DNA of 64,000 bases from CBDFGN01 sp965247065 (GCA_965247065.1 CBDFGN010000006.1:806001-870000); one strand, 5' to 3'; positions 1-9,043 are shown, numbered from the stretch's first letter. Notes: a model not told the origin generated them from the letters alone. A program made the numbers and translations.

Positions 1-902
1 TTAAGCGTCAGGAAAGCCAGAACCGTCTGGTCGGTGGCAAAATATACCTCGGCGATAGCAGTGTAAATCCTTGCCAAAAGTGGATTGTCATTCAGCTCCC
101 TGGCCAATTCCGCCGCTTGGCCCAGGTAGGTGGTAGCCAAATCAAACTTGGATTGGTTACGATATGTTTCCCCGATGTTGAAAAGCGAATGGGCTTGACC
201 AAACTTGTTTTTATTCTCCCGCTCTATCTCCAAAGAGCGAAAATAGTAATCCAAGGCCTCGCGGTATTGCGATCGGCTATTGTGGATATTGCCGATATTG
301 TTCAAAACATCGAAGGCCTGGTGAAGTTGGCCGTTTTGTTCAAGTAGAGCCATGGCCTGTAAGTAGATCTCCAAGGCCCTGTCAACCTCACCATTCTCAT
401 AATGAACATTGCCGATGTTATTCATGGCACCCACCTGGAAGCCTATATTGTCCATACCCTCAAAAATGCCAAGGGCACTTTCAAAAGAGTTTAAGGCCTT
501 GTCGTATTCGCTTTTGATGGTGTAGAGGATTCCGATATTGCTCAATGTAAAACCAATTCTTTCGGTATCATTTAGTGCTTCCTGAATCGCCAAGGATTGT
601 AAAAAGTGGTCAAGCGAATTATCGAAATCCCCGAGGTTTTTGTAATAAACCCCAAGATTATTGAGAGCCCGGCCCAACCCTTTCTGGTAATTGATTGACC
701 GGGCTAAGTCCCGAGCGTCCAAGGTGTAGTTAAGTGCCTGCAGCGGTTCGCTGTTCCGATACTCTTTGTACAGTTCATTGAGGACATCGATCCGATTGGT
801 CCCCGTAGCAGCTCTAAGCTCAACTTCCAGGCTATCCACGTCAGCAACTAGCGGAAGGCTAGTGGGGATCATTAGGAGGGAAGTTATTACAATTCGGGCC
901 AC
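1..902 (-). CDS. Secreted TPR-repeat protein, 3' end outside window
   Basis: About 300 codons are visible and the frame is open to the left edge, so the C-terminus is missing. Translation gives successive tetratricopeptide repeats, for example LNNLGVYYKNLGDFDNSL and NNIGNVHYENGEVDRAL. TPRs form helical scaffolds for protein-protein contacts; in Bacteroidota such secreted TPR arrays often precede a membrane helix and a histidine-kinase or LuxR-type output, which cannot be seen here. I chose the GTG at 900-902 because it gives a plausible signal peptide (ARIVITSLLMIPTSLPLVAD) and lies 12 bases past the TAA (915-917) of the upstream paralogue. The ATG at 870-872 would cut into that signal. It is a clear paralogue of the next gene and probably co-transcribed with it. 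Confidence 0.8.
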   Translation of the reverse strand, partial: MARIVITSLLMIPTSLPLVADVDSLEVELRAATGTNRIDVLNELYKEYRNSEPLQALNYTLDARDLARSINYQKGLGRALNNLGVYYKNLGDFDNSLDHFLQSLAIQEALNDTERIGFTLSNIGILYTIKSEYDKALNSFESALGIFEGMDNIGFQVGAMNNIGNVHYENGEVDRALEIYLQAMALLEQNGQLHQAFDVLNNIGNIHNSRSQYREALDYYFRSLEIERENKNKFGQAHSLFNIGETYRNQSKFDLATTYLGQAAELARELNDNPLLARIYTAIAEVYFATDQTVLAFLTL

Positions 903-914
903 CAGCGTAGGAGT

Positions 915-2186
915 TTATCGTCCGTAAAAATTACGATAGAGGCCAATAATCAAAGAAACACCCAAAATCGAGGCAAGGATTATTAGTAATACCGTAACTT
1001 GTTGATTTCGATCCTTGAGTCTGGTAATGTTCTGGTCCCGTTGCAATAGGTTTCTTTGCGCTTCTTCCTTTAGAAATTCAAACTCCATTTCAAGCTGGTT
1101 TATTTTTTTATCGCTTTCCTGATTGAACAACGTATCACGTCCGGATATATACAAAAGGAGAGAGTTGTAAGCCATCAGCAAGTCGTCGTTAGCATAATAG
1201 GCATCGGCCAAGGCTTTATAGATCTTGCTAAGAAGAACATTATCCTCTATAGTTCTGGCCAAATTGAGAGCTTGGGTTTGAAAACTTATGGACATCTTAA
1301 ATTCCTTTTTCTGGTGATAGGTCACCCCTATGTTGCTCAACGCATATGCCTGCCCGTATAGATTTTTATGATCCCTTTCAATTTCGAGCGATTCGAAATA
1401 GACTTCTAAGGCGCGGTCGTAATTGCGCTGACTAAAGTGGATATTACCTATGTTGGTTAGGGGATCGAACTGGGATTCCTTGTCTAATGTTTTTTGCAAT
1501 TCCAAAGCCTGTTCGTAGAACGCCAGGGCTTGCTCGTATTCCTCTTGCTCGTATTCCTCTTGCTCGTATTCCTCTTGCTCGTATTCCTCTTGCTCGTATT
1601 CCTCTTGCTCGTATTCCTCTTGCTCGTATTCCTCTTGCTCCCGGTAAACGTTTCCAATATTATTAAGAGAGCCAATAATTTTTTCCGTCGATCCCAGGCT
1701 CTGAAGTATTTCGTAAGATTCCAGGTAATTGTCCAGGGCTTTATCATATTCAGCTTTCAGCGAGTAAATTGTGCCAATGTTGTTCAGAACTTTGGCAAGT
1801 CCCTCACGCTCTTCGATGCTGGAATAATTCCGATACGCTTCTAGGTAATTCTCAAGAGCATTATCAAATTGTCCTCTAAGACGGAAAATAACTCCAATGT
1901 CATTGTATGATGCAGCCAGTCCCTTGGCATAATTCAGTTGCTTGGCCAGCTCCAGGGCTTCGGTAGCATAATTCAAGGCCAAAACCGGGTCGTTATTGAA
2001 ATACTTTCGGAACAGCTCATTCAGCAGTTCCACCCTTTCAACGCCCTGAACGGTCTCGAGTCGTTGTTCTAAACTATCGACCTGAAATGATGCCCCTGGA
2101 TTGATCAGAAATAAGAAGAACATCCAGCACAAGATCGCTAATCTCATAGGTGTCGAGCTTGCCTTTAGCAAATTGGTGTACCCCAT
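915..2186 (-). CDS. Secreted TPR-repeat protein with C-terminal membrane helix and EEYEQ expansion
   Basis: 423 residues: an N-terminal signal (hydrophobic MRLAILCWMFFLFLINPG, possibly starting at Met14), about six TPRs (NDIGVIFRLRGQFDNALENY, NNIGTIYSLKAEYDKAL, SNIGVTYHQKKEFKMS), a helical linker near residues 370-395, and one transmembrane helix (VTVLLIILASILGVSLIIGLY) just before the stop. The layout is that of periplasmic TPR sensors, but no kinase or DNA-binding output follows the helix: the protein ends seven residues later. Within one TPR the sequence contains seven tandem EEYEQ units from a 15-bp DNA repeat, adding about 35 residues absent from the paralogue at 1-902. No specific ligand or partner can be inferred. 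Confidence 0.85.
   Translation of the reverse strand: MGYTNLLKASSTPMRLAILCWMFFLFLINPGASFQVDSLEQRLETVQGVERVELLNELFRKYFNNDPVLALNYATEALELAKQLNYAKGLAASYNDIGVIFRLRGQFDNALENYLEAYRNYSSIEEREGLAKVLNNIGTIYSLKAEYDKALDNYLESYEILQSLGSTEKIIGSLNNIGNVYREQEEYEQEEYEQEEYEQEEYEQEEYEQEEYEQEEYEQALAFYEQALELQKTLDKESQFDPLTNIGNIHFSQRNYDRALEVYFESLEIERDHKNLYGQAYALSNIGVTYHQKKEFKMSISFQTQALNLARTIEDNVLLSKIYKALADAYYANDDLLMAYNSLLLYISGRDTLFNQESDKKINQLEMEFEFLKEEAQRNLLQRDQNITRLKDRNQQVTVLLIILASILGVSLIIGLYRNFYGR
1531..1640. repeat. 15-bp minisatellite inside the TPR gene
   Basis: TGCTCGTATTCCTCT is repeated seven times without a mismatch (1531-1635), followed by a partial TGCTC. The unit is a multiple of three, so changes in copy number alter protein length by five residues (EEYEQ on the minus strand) without a frameshift. 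The perfect identity suggests recent expansion by slippage or unequal exchange. Neighbouring frames on both strands are also open through the array, which produces spurious ORFs. Confidence 0.95.
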
Positions 2187-2299
2187 AAAATTACTATTTA
2201 TTAACTGAAAGTCAACAAGTATAAAAGGGCCGTTTTAGACTGTTTCTGGCGCGTGAGCACAAATAATAAGTATATTCGGATTATCCAAACTTCAATTTC

Positions 2300-3430
2300 A
2301 TGTTGAGGATAGTCGTTGCCCCCAATTCATTCAAAAACAGCCTGTCCTCTCTCGACGTTGCGACCTGTATAAACCAGGGGTTGCAGCAAAGTGGCCTAGG
2401 CGCTGAGGTTAAGCTTCTGCCGATCGCTGATGGTGGAGACCATACCTTGGATATTCTGGTTCACCATTTCGAGGGAGAGTTGGCGGAGCACACTGTTTCT
2501 GGCCCCCTGGGTGATAAAACCAAAGCTCAATTAGGCTTCATACACAACGGAACTACGGCGGTGGTGGAGTTAGCTAAGGCCTCCGGACTTAACTTGATAG
2601 GCGAGTCCGGGTTAGATCCAATGAAGGCTGATACTTTCGGGACCGGAGAGCTAATCATCAAAGCTCTGGAACAAAATGTTACCCGTATTATAGTGGGCCT
2701 GGGAGGAAGCGCTACCGTGGATGGCGGGACCGGCTTGCTTAGGGCGCTGGGCGCCAAATTCCTCGATAATTTGGGTAGCGAACTGGTACCACGACCGGAC
2801 AACCTGGGATCTTGCTCTGTTTTGGACCTCAATGAGTTGCATCCTGGGTTACAATCTGTGGATATTACGGTATTGTGCGATGTCGAAAATACCCTTCTAG
2901 GAGATGAAGGTGCGGCGGCTGTGTTTGGCCCTCAAAAAGGAGCTGATCCGGACCAGGTCATAGAGCTGAATAAGTTTTTACAGGACTTTGCATTGGTAGT
3001 CGAAACCAGTCTCAAACTGAATATTCGGGATATTAAGTACGGAGGTGCAGCAGGGGGTGCAGGTGCGGGGTTGTTCCTGCTGCCTAGTGCCCGGTTAGAA
3101 AGTGGAATTGAATATATGATCAACTTAATGGACTTCAAACATTGGCTGGACTGGGCCGACCTATTGATCACCGCCGAAGGCAAGTTGGATATGCAGACCG
3201 CTTCAGGCAAAGGTCCCATGGGAATTGCCTTGTTGGCTGACAAGTTTGAAGTTCCGGTTTTGGCCCTGGCGGGGCAGGTTGAAATGGGAACAACCGGACT
3301 TCGGAACTTTGACAGTGTTTTAACCATAGGATCTGGCCCGAAAACACTTGACCAGGCGTTAGCGTCCACCGCCAGGGATTTGGAAAGAACCTCCCTTCAA
3401 ATTGGAGGATTGTTAAAGAGGCTGCTCTAG
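2300..3430 (+). CDS. glxK: Glycerate kinase (GlxK/GarK family)
   Basis: 376 residues, the usual length for the glycerate kinase type-1 family, which phosphorylates D-glycerate (commonly to 2-phosphoglycerate) and feeds glyoxylate, serine or sugar-acid carbon into glycolysis. Family motifs are in order: VVAPNSFKNSL near the N-terminus, LPIADGGDHTLDIL near residue 45, VGLGGSATVDGGTGLLRALG near 130-150, YGGAAGGAGAGL near 247, and the glycine-rich TAEGKLDMQTASGKGP near 295. The ATG at 2300 gives the expected short first strand (MLRIVVAP). The gene is alone on this strand; its last 18 bases overlap the convergent thioredoxin gene. Whether the product is 2- or 3-phosphoglycerate cannot be read from the sequence. 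Confidence 0.93.
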   Translation: MLRIVVAPNSFKNSLSSLDVATCINQGLQQSGLGAEVKLLPIADGGDHTLDILVHHFEGELAEHTVSGPLGDKTKAQLGFIHNGTTAVVELAKASGLNLIGESGLDPMKADTFGTGELIIKALEQNVTRIIVGLGGSATVDGGTGLLRALGAKFLDNLGSELVPRPDNLGSCSVLDLNELHPGLQSVDITVLCDVENTLLGDEGAAAVFGPQKGADPDQVIELNKFLQDFALVVETSLKLNIRDIKYGGAAGGAGAGLFLLPSARLESGIEYMINLMDFKHWLDWADLLITAEGKLDMQTASGKGPMGIALLADKFEVPVLALAGQVEMGTTGLRNFDSVLTIGSGPKTLDQALASTARDLERTSLQIGGLLKRLL

Positions 3431-4015
3431 CTTGGGTGCGCTTAATTTATCGAGAAACTCACGGAATTCCTGGTTGTCATAGCTGGCCATACCCACTCTT
3501 TTCATGGCAATGGTTCCGTCCGGCTTAATAACAAATGTACTCGGTATGCCTTGGCTTCTGAAGCTGGCAGGAATACTGCCGTCAACCCGAAAAACTGGGA
3601 AATCAAAAGACTTCCTTTGGACATATTGCCGCGCCTTGTCCCAGTCCTGGTCCACCGATATCAAAAAAAACGCAACCCGGTTCGGATCGGTTTTAGAGAA
3701 TAGTGCTTGGATTTCAGGCATTTCTGCTACACAGGGCGGGCACCAGGTAGCCCAAAAATTCACAAAAAGGGTCTTATCAGAATATTGGCTCAATTGAACT
3801 TGCTGACCATCGAGCGATACGAGTTTCAAACTCAAATCCGCACTGCCTCCGGCGTCTGCCCTGGATGTAACATCCGGAGCCATTAAATTGGTCAGCAGAA
3901 TAACCCTTTGCGCTTGCCCGATCACCTCCGTGTGCCAGCCGGTTAGATAAAGTGTCAGCGGTACCCCAAGGATCAAAGACCATTCGAGAATTTCTTTCAG
4001 TTTCCTAGTCATCAA
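3413..4015 (-). CDS. TlpA-like membrane-anchored thioredoxin
   Basis: 200 residues. A basic N-terminus (MMTRKLKEILEW) precedes a hydrophobic segment (residues 12-26), consistent with a membrane anchor or signal. A thioredoxin fold follows with NFWATWCPPC at about 86-95, the redox CXXC of the TlpA/ResA/AhpC-TSA group, then QGIPSTFVIKPDG with the cis-Pro position. Such proteins reduce disulfides in the periplasm, for example during cytochrome c maturation or stress repair; the substrate here is unknown. The gene converges on glycerate kinase with an 18-bp overlap. There is no cytochrome-maturation neighbour to narrow the role. Confidence 0.88.
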   Translation of the reverse strand: MMTRKLKEILEWSLILGVPLTLYLTGWHTEVIGQAQRVILLTNLMAPDVTSRADAGGSADLSLKLVSLDGQQVQLSQYSDKTLFVNFWATWCPPCVAEMPEIQALFSKTDPNRVAFFLISVDQDWDKARQYVQRKSFDFPVFRVDGSIPASFRSQGIPSTFVIKPDGTIAMKRVGMASYDNQEFREFLDKLSAPKLEQPL

Positions 4016-4109
4016 AAAAACGGTATGGTTTATATAATAGTGGTTTGAAAGGCTGGTTAGGCTTCTAGGATTGAATAAGTAGTAGTATATCCTTAAATTG
4101 CCAACCCTA

Positions 4110-6011
4110 ATGGTTATTCATCAGTTCAAATTTACCTGGATTTTTTTGTTTTACTTCCTTTCCGGGCTCATCGATCCCTGTTTTGCGCAGAAGAAAGTCA
4201 AGTACAAAGATTTGTTTCCCCTGTTGAGCGCACAGAAATTTGATGATGCTGCGCCTTTTTTGAAGGCTATTATTACCGAGGATCCGGATCATCCCAACGC
4301 CAACTTACAAATGGGCCTGTTGCTTGAGCACAAGTCAAAGCAGGCAGACATCTTGAAGGAAACCCATTTGTACCTGCAGCGCGCTGATTCGGCTATTATC
4401 TATTATGAAAAATCCAAAGGCTTAATTGATGAGAAGGAAATAAAAAAAAGAGACGAATATTATCAAGCATTCAATCGCAGGGATCTGCGTACCGGAAAAT
4501 TCGGGATAAAGCTTTCCGACGTACAACTTGATATTGAAAACCGCATCGGGGCCTTAAGAACACGGGCCGTGCAGATCGATGATCTCAAGAATTTTTACTC
4601 AGCTACGCGCAGCTACTACAATGGCGCTCAGAAAGCCTTTCTCCAAATTCAGGATCAATTTGAGGATTTGAATGATCTATACCTACGGTCTAATGAGGAA
4701 ACGCGTACCTCAATGGACAGTCTCATTATTAATTTTGATTCGGCTGGAGCCAACTTCGAGCGTTATCAAACCAAGCTGGGAAAAATCGATGATCCCGGCT
4801 ATAGCCAGATTTTCGTAGTTCAGGACATCCAGGATTTTACGATCGATGGCGCGGACACCGCCGATTTTTACTCCGACAGGATCACAGCTTGGAATTATTC
4901 GCACTGGGCTAATAATACCATGAAGGTGATCGAAGAGGAGATAATCCCGCTTTTGGGAGATGTTGTAAGTTTTGACGTTCAGCTAACATCCATTTTAGAC
5001 AAAGTAAATGTGGACAGCACTTTGGTTGAAGAGCATCTTCCTGATGCTCCCGATCGGACCATTGTTTCCAGGTTGCTGAAGTTTCATCAGAATTCGTTTA
5101 TGATCCCCTTTTTTCATTATAGACTCTACGAACTCAGCTACCTGCTGGAATCAAGCCCGGTCCACAATCCCATCCTGTTGGACTCCTTCCAGGTTGACTT
5201 ACAACTGCAAATCCACCGCGAGGTCATAGAGCATTTGGAAAGCGCAGATAGCCTGTTGAAGGTTCTTGACCAAATAGATATTGTTAGTGAATCTCTTAAA
5301 TATTCCGGTTTTGTTACCGAACGGTATGGAAGTGCTGAAGATTTCGTTCAGGCGTTGGAGCAAAAGCGCGTCTTCATAGCCAGGGAGATGGTAAAGTGGA
5401 GGATGAGCCAGGAGGATTGGAGGTTCACGGCAAGTTGGGCGCTAAACCAGGCTGATACCATTCCAATGTTTCTGGCTTCGGAACCAAACGACGTCAGTTA
5501 CCTGGATCCTGATCTACTGATTGAAATGCAATCCAAGCATCGGACCCTGGCAATCCAAAATCGGGATAGCATTATGTTTGCCTCGGGCGTCATAATGGGT
5601 GAAACTTCTGTACAGGCGGGGTTTTTAGCCAAAGTTCTTCGCTCCCGGGAAATTGTGTGGGTCCAAACCTTGCCTATCGATTTGCTGCTAGCTGACTACC
5701 AGGACTCATTGAAGGTTCATATCTTCGTCTTTGACGATCCCAATAAAACGGTTATGTTCCACACCTTGAGAGAATCGAGCGAACAGGTGACTGAGAGCCC
5801 ATATGGTGGAGTGCTGACCAAGGTGGATCAAGATGGGGGAACCCTTTGGTACTTAAGCCTTGATCTTCCCGGAAGTCCGGAGTCATTTGAATTCGATACC
5901 ATTCAAATGCAGACAGTTGTCAATCTGAAAGTGGAAGCACTGGGTGCGGAAACAGGGCATTACGATCTGCAGGAGCTTCGTCTGGATGAGTCGGGGCAGA
6001 TCATTAATTAA
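4110..6011 (+). CDS. Secreted protein with TPR-like N-terminus, function unknown
   Basis: About 633 residues. I place the start at the ATG at 4110 rather than an in-frame TTG at 4098, because MVIHQFKFTWIFLFYFLSG is a complete signal peptide ending near CFAQ. The first third is helical and TPR-like (FDDAAPFLKAIITEDPDHPNANLQMG), the middle is charged and helical, and the last 150 residues look beta-rich (LPIDLLLADYQDSLKVHIFVFDD). I recognise no catalytic motif. It probably acts in the periplasm or at the outer membrane. It converges on the SpmAB gene across a 60-bp gap holding a small direct repeat. Confidence 0.75.
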   Translation: MVIHQFKFTWIFLFYFLSGLIDPCFAQKKVKYKDLFPLLSAQKFDDAAPFLKAIITEDPDHPNANLQMGLLLEHKSKQADILKETHLYLQRADSAIIYYEKSKGLIDEKEIKKRDEYYQAFNRRDLRTGKFGIKLSDVQLDIENRIGALRTRAVQIDDLKNFYSATRSYYNGAQKAFLQIQDQFEDLNDLYLRSNEETRTSMDSLIINFDSAGANFERYQTKLGKIDDPGYSQIFVVQDIQDFTIDGADTADFYSDRITAWNYSHWANNTMKVIEEEIIPLLGDVVSFDVQLTSILDKVNVDSTLVEEHLPDAPDRTIVSRLLKFHQNSFMIPFFHYRLYELSYLLESSPVHNPILLDSFQVDLQLQIHREVIEHLESADSLLKVLDQIDIVSESLKYSGFVTERYGSAEDFVQALEQKRVFIAREMVKWRMSQEDWRFTASWALNQADTIPMFLASEPNDVSYLDPDLLIEMQSKHRTLAIQNRDSIMFASGVIMGETSVQAGFLAKVLRSREIVWVQTLPIDLLLADYQDSLKVHIFVFDDPNKTVMFHTLRESSEQVTESPYGGVLTKVDQDGGTLWYLSLDLPGSPESFEFDTIQMQTVVNLKVEALGAETGHYDLQELRLDESGQIIN

Positions 6012-6050
6012 ATTGTCGTCAAACTTTCTAATTGTCGTCAAACTTTCCTA
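6012..6050. repeat. Tandem 19-bp direct repeat between convergent genes
   Basis: ATTGTCGTCAAACTTTCTA is followed immediately by a second copy with one added C (ATTGTCGTCAAACTTTCCTA). The pair begins right after the stop of the TPR gene and fills most of the short gap to the convergent SpmAB gene. No hairpin with a T-run is evident, so a terminator role is not supported. Confidence 0.8.
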
Positions 6051-6071
6051 TTGTAGAGAGTTCTAATCGGT

Positions 6072-7310
6072 TTACAAATTCCCAAAAAACAGATAAGAAA
6101 GGAATATTGCCGCTACTACGCCCGCTAGATCAGCGATCAGACCACATGTAATGGCATACCGGGTCCTTCGAATATTCACGGCCCCAAAATAAACCGCTAC
6201 TACATAAAGTGTGGTTTCAGTTGACCCTTGCATTACACTGGAAAGTCGTCCAGCGAAGGAGTCAGCACCGAAAGTTTCCATTGTGGAAATCATCATTCCA
6301 CGGGCCCCGCTACCGCTCAAAGGTTTCATGATTGCCGTGGGCAAGGCGTCGACGAAAGAGGTGTTGAAACCTAGTGCCTGAACCGAATACCTTGTGGCAT
6401 CAACGATTAACTCCATAGCTCCGCACTCCCGGAATAATCCGATGGCTACCAACATCGCAACCAGGAAAGGAATTATTCTAACTGCAATGGCAAATCCTTC
6501 CTTGGCCCCCTCAATAAAGGCCTCATAGACATTGACTTTTTTGATCAGGGCCAGCACAATGAAAAAGGTGATAATTGAGAAAAGGATAAGGTTGCTAGTG
6601 GTAGACGAATACTGGGTTATCAGGGACTGGTCAAGTTGCGAAAAATACAGAAGAGTCAATAAAATGATCAAGGAGAGGGAACCAAGATACGACAATACGG
6701 TTCTGTCAAGTAAATTGATCCTCTGGTAGATGGATACGGCGATCAATCCGGCCATGGTCGAAAAATAGGTTGCCAGGAGTGTAGGCAGAAAAATGTCAGC
6801 GGGGTCGGCCGCACCCATTTGAAACCGGTAGGCCATTATCGTAGTGGGCAAAATTGTAAGACCCGACGTATTCAGGACCAAAAACATGATCTGGGAATTA
6901 GAAGCGGTATCCTTTTCCTGATTAAGTTCCTGCATCCCCTCCATAGCCTTAAGACCCATGGGAGTCGCCGCATTGTCCAGTCCAAGCATGTTAGCTGAAA
7001 TATTCATTACCATTGGACCAAAGCAGTGATGATTCTTAGGAATCTCCGGAAATAGTTTAGAAAGCAGTGGTCCGATGAAGCGGTAGATTATCTTGACTGT
7101 GCCACCCTTTTCCCCAATTTTCATAAGACCCAGCCATAAGGCCAGGACACCGGTCAAAAAAAGAGAAATCTCAAATCCGGTCTTGGCGCCCTCAAAAGTG
7201 CTGGTATAAAGTCGTGGGAAAATTTCAAGATCACCCAGGAAGATGAGCCTGATCAAAGCGACCAGGAAGGCGATCAGGAAAAAGCCAACCCAGATGTAAT
7301 TTAAAACCAT
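6072..7310 (-). CDS. Fused SpmA/SpmB-type nucleoside-recognition membrane protein
   Basis: 412 residues with about ten hydrophobic helices. The two halves correspond to SpmA and SpmB, each with a Gate (nucleoside-recognition) domain: NMSANMLGLDNAATPMGLKAM and VLNTSGLTILPTTIMAYR in the first half, DALPTAIMKPLSGSGARGMM and VMQGSTETTLYVVAVYFG in the second. In Firmicutes SpmA and SpmB are separate and affect spore-core dehydration; in non-sporulating Bacteroidota the fused form is common and its substrate is not established. It sits in the inner membrane. Convergent with the preceding gene and divergent from the lipoprotein gene at 7438. Confidence 0.87.
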   Translation of the reverse strand: MVLNYIWVGFFLIAFLVALIRLIFLGDLEIFPRLYTSTFEGAKTGFEISLFLTGVLALWLGLMKIGEKGGTVKIIYRFIGPLLSKLFPEIPKNHHCFGPMVMNISANMLGLDNAATPMGLKAMEGMQELNQEKDTASNSQIMFLVLNTSGLTILPTTIMAYRFQMGAADPADIFLPTLLATYFSTMAGLIAVSIYQRINLLDRTVLSYLGSLSLIILLTLLYFSQLDQSLITQYSSTTSNLILFSIITFFIVLALIKKVNVYEAFIEGAKEGFAIAVRIIPFLVAMLVAIGLFRECGAMELIVDATRYSVQALGFNTSFVDALPTAIMKPLSGSGARGMMISTMETFGADSFAGRLSSVMQGSTETTLYVVAVYFGAVNIRRTRYAITCGLIADLAGVVAAIFLSYLFFGNL

Positions 7311-7437
7311 TCCGACACGTTGATTTAGATCGAAACGAAACTAAGAATTATTGGGTTTTTATAATGCATGCTTTTGGATAAATTTGCACCTATTCCTGAA
7401 CACTCCGTTTCGAAAATTTTGTGGTAATTTATTGATA

Positions 7438-8031
7438 ATGAAGAGCTTTCTTGCGGTCCTTACAGTCCTGTCCGTCGGTCTAATTGGCTGTTTTCCCGAG
7501 GACGAAGAGCCCAGGGGCTTCCAGGACTTTGAGATAGAAAGACTTCTAGCCTCGGATTCATCCAAAATTTGGAATCGATTCTCCAGAACTGAAAACGGGT
7601 TTGAGTTTGCCTCCGATTCCTGTAACCTGGATGACATAATCGTCTTTACTCGAGTAGGTAATATGGCCACTTCAATCGTTCTGGACACTACCTGCAGTGA
7701 CAGCATCGTATTTGACGGAGTTTGGCAAGTGCTGCAAGGGAAAAGTTCTTTTAGCGCCGACTCTATGCAGGTCTTCTATCTTAGAGATGAGTTGGTCGTT
7801 GATACGGTTTTCGATGAAACTGACAGCACCCTTGCTATTGGAATTGACACCTCCACGATAATGGTTCAGGACGCACAAATCTGGGTGCTTGAACAAGTTA
7901 CCAGCCAAGTACTGACCTACTCCTTCTTCGATACCCTTTTGTTTCCGTTTTTTGTTGATAATGGAGACACGTCCGTCTTCTTTGTGGATACGATTCCGGT
8001 GGAGATTACTGAGAAGTATCGCTTTCAGTAG
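7438..8031 (+). CDS. Small lipoprotein, function unknown
   Basis: 197 residues from the ATG at 7438. An upstream in-frame start at 7351 exists, but MKSFLAVLTVLSVGLIGC is a textbook lipoprotein signal with lipobox LIGC, so Cys18 is the likely lipidation site. The mature part is acidic and beta-rich, with repeated short strands in the second half, and may bear a lipocalin-like fold (WNRFSRTENGFEFASDSCNL), but no family is recognised with confidence. Its stop abuts the convergent rsmE stop. Confidence 0.75.
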   Translation: MKSFLAVLTVLSVGLIGCFPEDEEPRGFQDFEIERLLASDSSKIWNRFSRTENGFEFASDSCNLDDIIVFTRVGNMATSIVLDTTCSDSIVFDGVWQVLQGKSSFSADSMQVFYLRDELVVDTVFDETDSTLAIGIDTSTIMVQDAQIWVLEQVTSQVLTYSFFDTLLFPFFVDNGDTSVFFVDTIPVEITEKYRFQ

Positions 8032-8766
8032 TCAAAGGTTCACCAGGTGAAGCGTGTGGCACGCCACTACTCCGGCGGTTTCCGTCCTCAATATCCAATC
8101 TCCTAGCGACACTTTCTGAAAACCGGCAAGCCCGGCATTTTCCAATTCGTCGTGACTGAATCCGCCTTCGGGCCCAATTACGATCGAATAGCTTTGGCCC
8201 GGATGAGCGGCTTGGAATAAATCTGGGTTGTCAGCTCCCGGATGAGCTATGAATTTCTGGGGTTCGGTGCCCACCGAAGATATGAAGCTTCCAAAGTCCA
8301 CCAGGTCTTGGACCGCAGGTAAGAAAGGATTCCCGGATTGTTTTAGGGCGACGACAGCTTTCTTTTTCAGTCTTTTGGTCTTGAGCCTTCGCCGTTCGGA
8401 ATACTCGCAGCCTATGAAAACGATGGTATCGATACCTAATTCCACTGTTTTTTCGATCAGCCATTCGATTCGATCAAGATTCTTGGTCGGGCTAACCGCC
8501 AGTTCGATGCCATACTTTGGTGATGGTTGGATCCGAGATCCTATGATCTCGAACTGGCATGAACTTGGGCTGTCAGCAGTGATCCTTGCTTGATGAACAC
8601 CGCCCCGGCCGTCAAGTATTTCAATAAGGTCGCCCAGTCTCTTACGATTAACCTTAATGCAATGGAAAGACTCCTCTGGACTCAGAATATTGTGGTCTGG
8701 AGTTGGGTTGGGCAGATAATAGGATGCGGGTCGTGGATTAATCGCTGCGGAAGGTAAGGCTGACAA
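8032..8766 (-). CDS. rsmE: 16S rRNA m3U1498 methyltransferase RsmE
   Basis: 244 residues, the usual size. RsmE methylates N3 of U1498 in 16S rRNA using S-adenosylmethionine and belongs to the knotted SPOUT superfamily. Diagnostic motifs are SYSIVIGPEGGFSHDELENA and SLGDWILRTETA, the knot that binds the cofactor, plus the N-terminal PUA-like part (LSPEESFHCIKVNRKRLGD). The N-terminus is about 14 residues longer than typical (the usual MxxFY begins near SYYLP), but no closer start codon is visible. These extra codons overlap the end of the EEP relic upstream, so the true start may lie slightly inside. Confidence 0.92.
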   Translation of the reverse strand: MSALPSAAINPRPASYYLPNPTPDHNILSPEESFHCIKVNRKRLGDLIEILDGRGGVHQARITADSPSSCQFEIIGSRIQPSPKYGIELAVSPTKNLDRIEWLIEKTVELGIDTIVFIGCEYSERRRLKTKRLKKKAVVALKQSGNPFLPAVQDLVDFGSFISSVGTEPQKFIAHPGADNPDLFQAAHPGQSYSIVIGPEGGFSHDELENAGLAGFQKVSLGDWILRTETAGVVACHTLHLVNL

Positions 8767-9043
8767 TAAGGAGCTTATGGTCCGAAATTAAATCATTATC
8801 AGGGTTTGGGGTATAACCCGAACCTTTTTTTGGAGATTGACAGGCATCCAGGACAGAGTATGATATAAGAATGTGGCCAATCTGCTTTCCCATTCCCTGG
8901 AATTCGTAAATCCAGCGGGTAGGCATTGCATCCGGATCAAAATACTCCTGGTTGCCTGTTTGGATCATGTCCTCATGAGTATCGTCCAGAACTCTAGTTT
9001 GAGATTCATAGTCTGGTTCAAATAAAAAGTCGATACCGCTCAT
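8738..9043 (-). pseudogene. C-terminal relic of an endonuclease/exonuclease/phosphatase (EEP) protein
   Basis: A 101-codon frame resembling only the last third of EEP-family enzymes: QIGHILISYSVLD matches the usual IDHILIS strand, and LISDHKLLIVSLTF matches the C-terminal SDH motif with its catalytic Asp-His. The first two thirds, with the metal-binding Asn and Glu motifs, are absent, and upstream DNA does not encode them in any frame I translated. The usual Asp of the IDHI motif is Gly. The best reading is a 5'-truncated remnant. Its 3' end overlaps the start of rsmE by 29 bp. A complete EEP protein lies at 50370-51368. Confidence 0.45.

Noticed and set aside
1484..1844. Open frames on both strands through the 15-bp minisatellite
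   Set aside because: They are phase shadows of the repeat (SKRNT and LLVFL repeats) within a convincing TPR gene.
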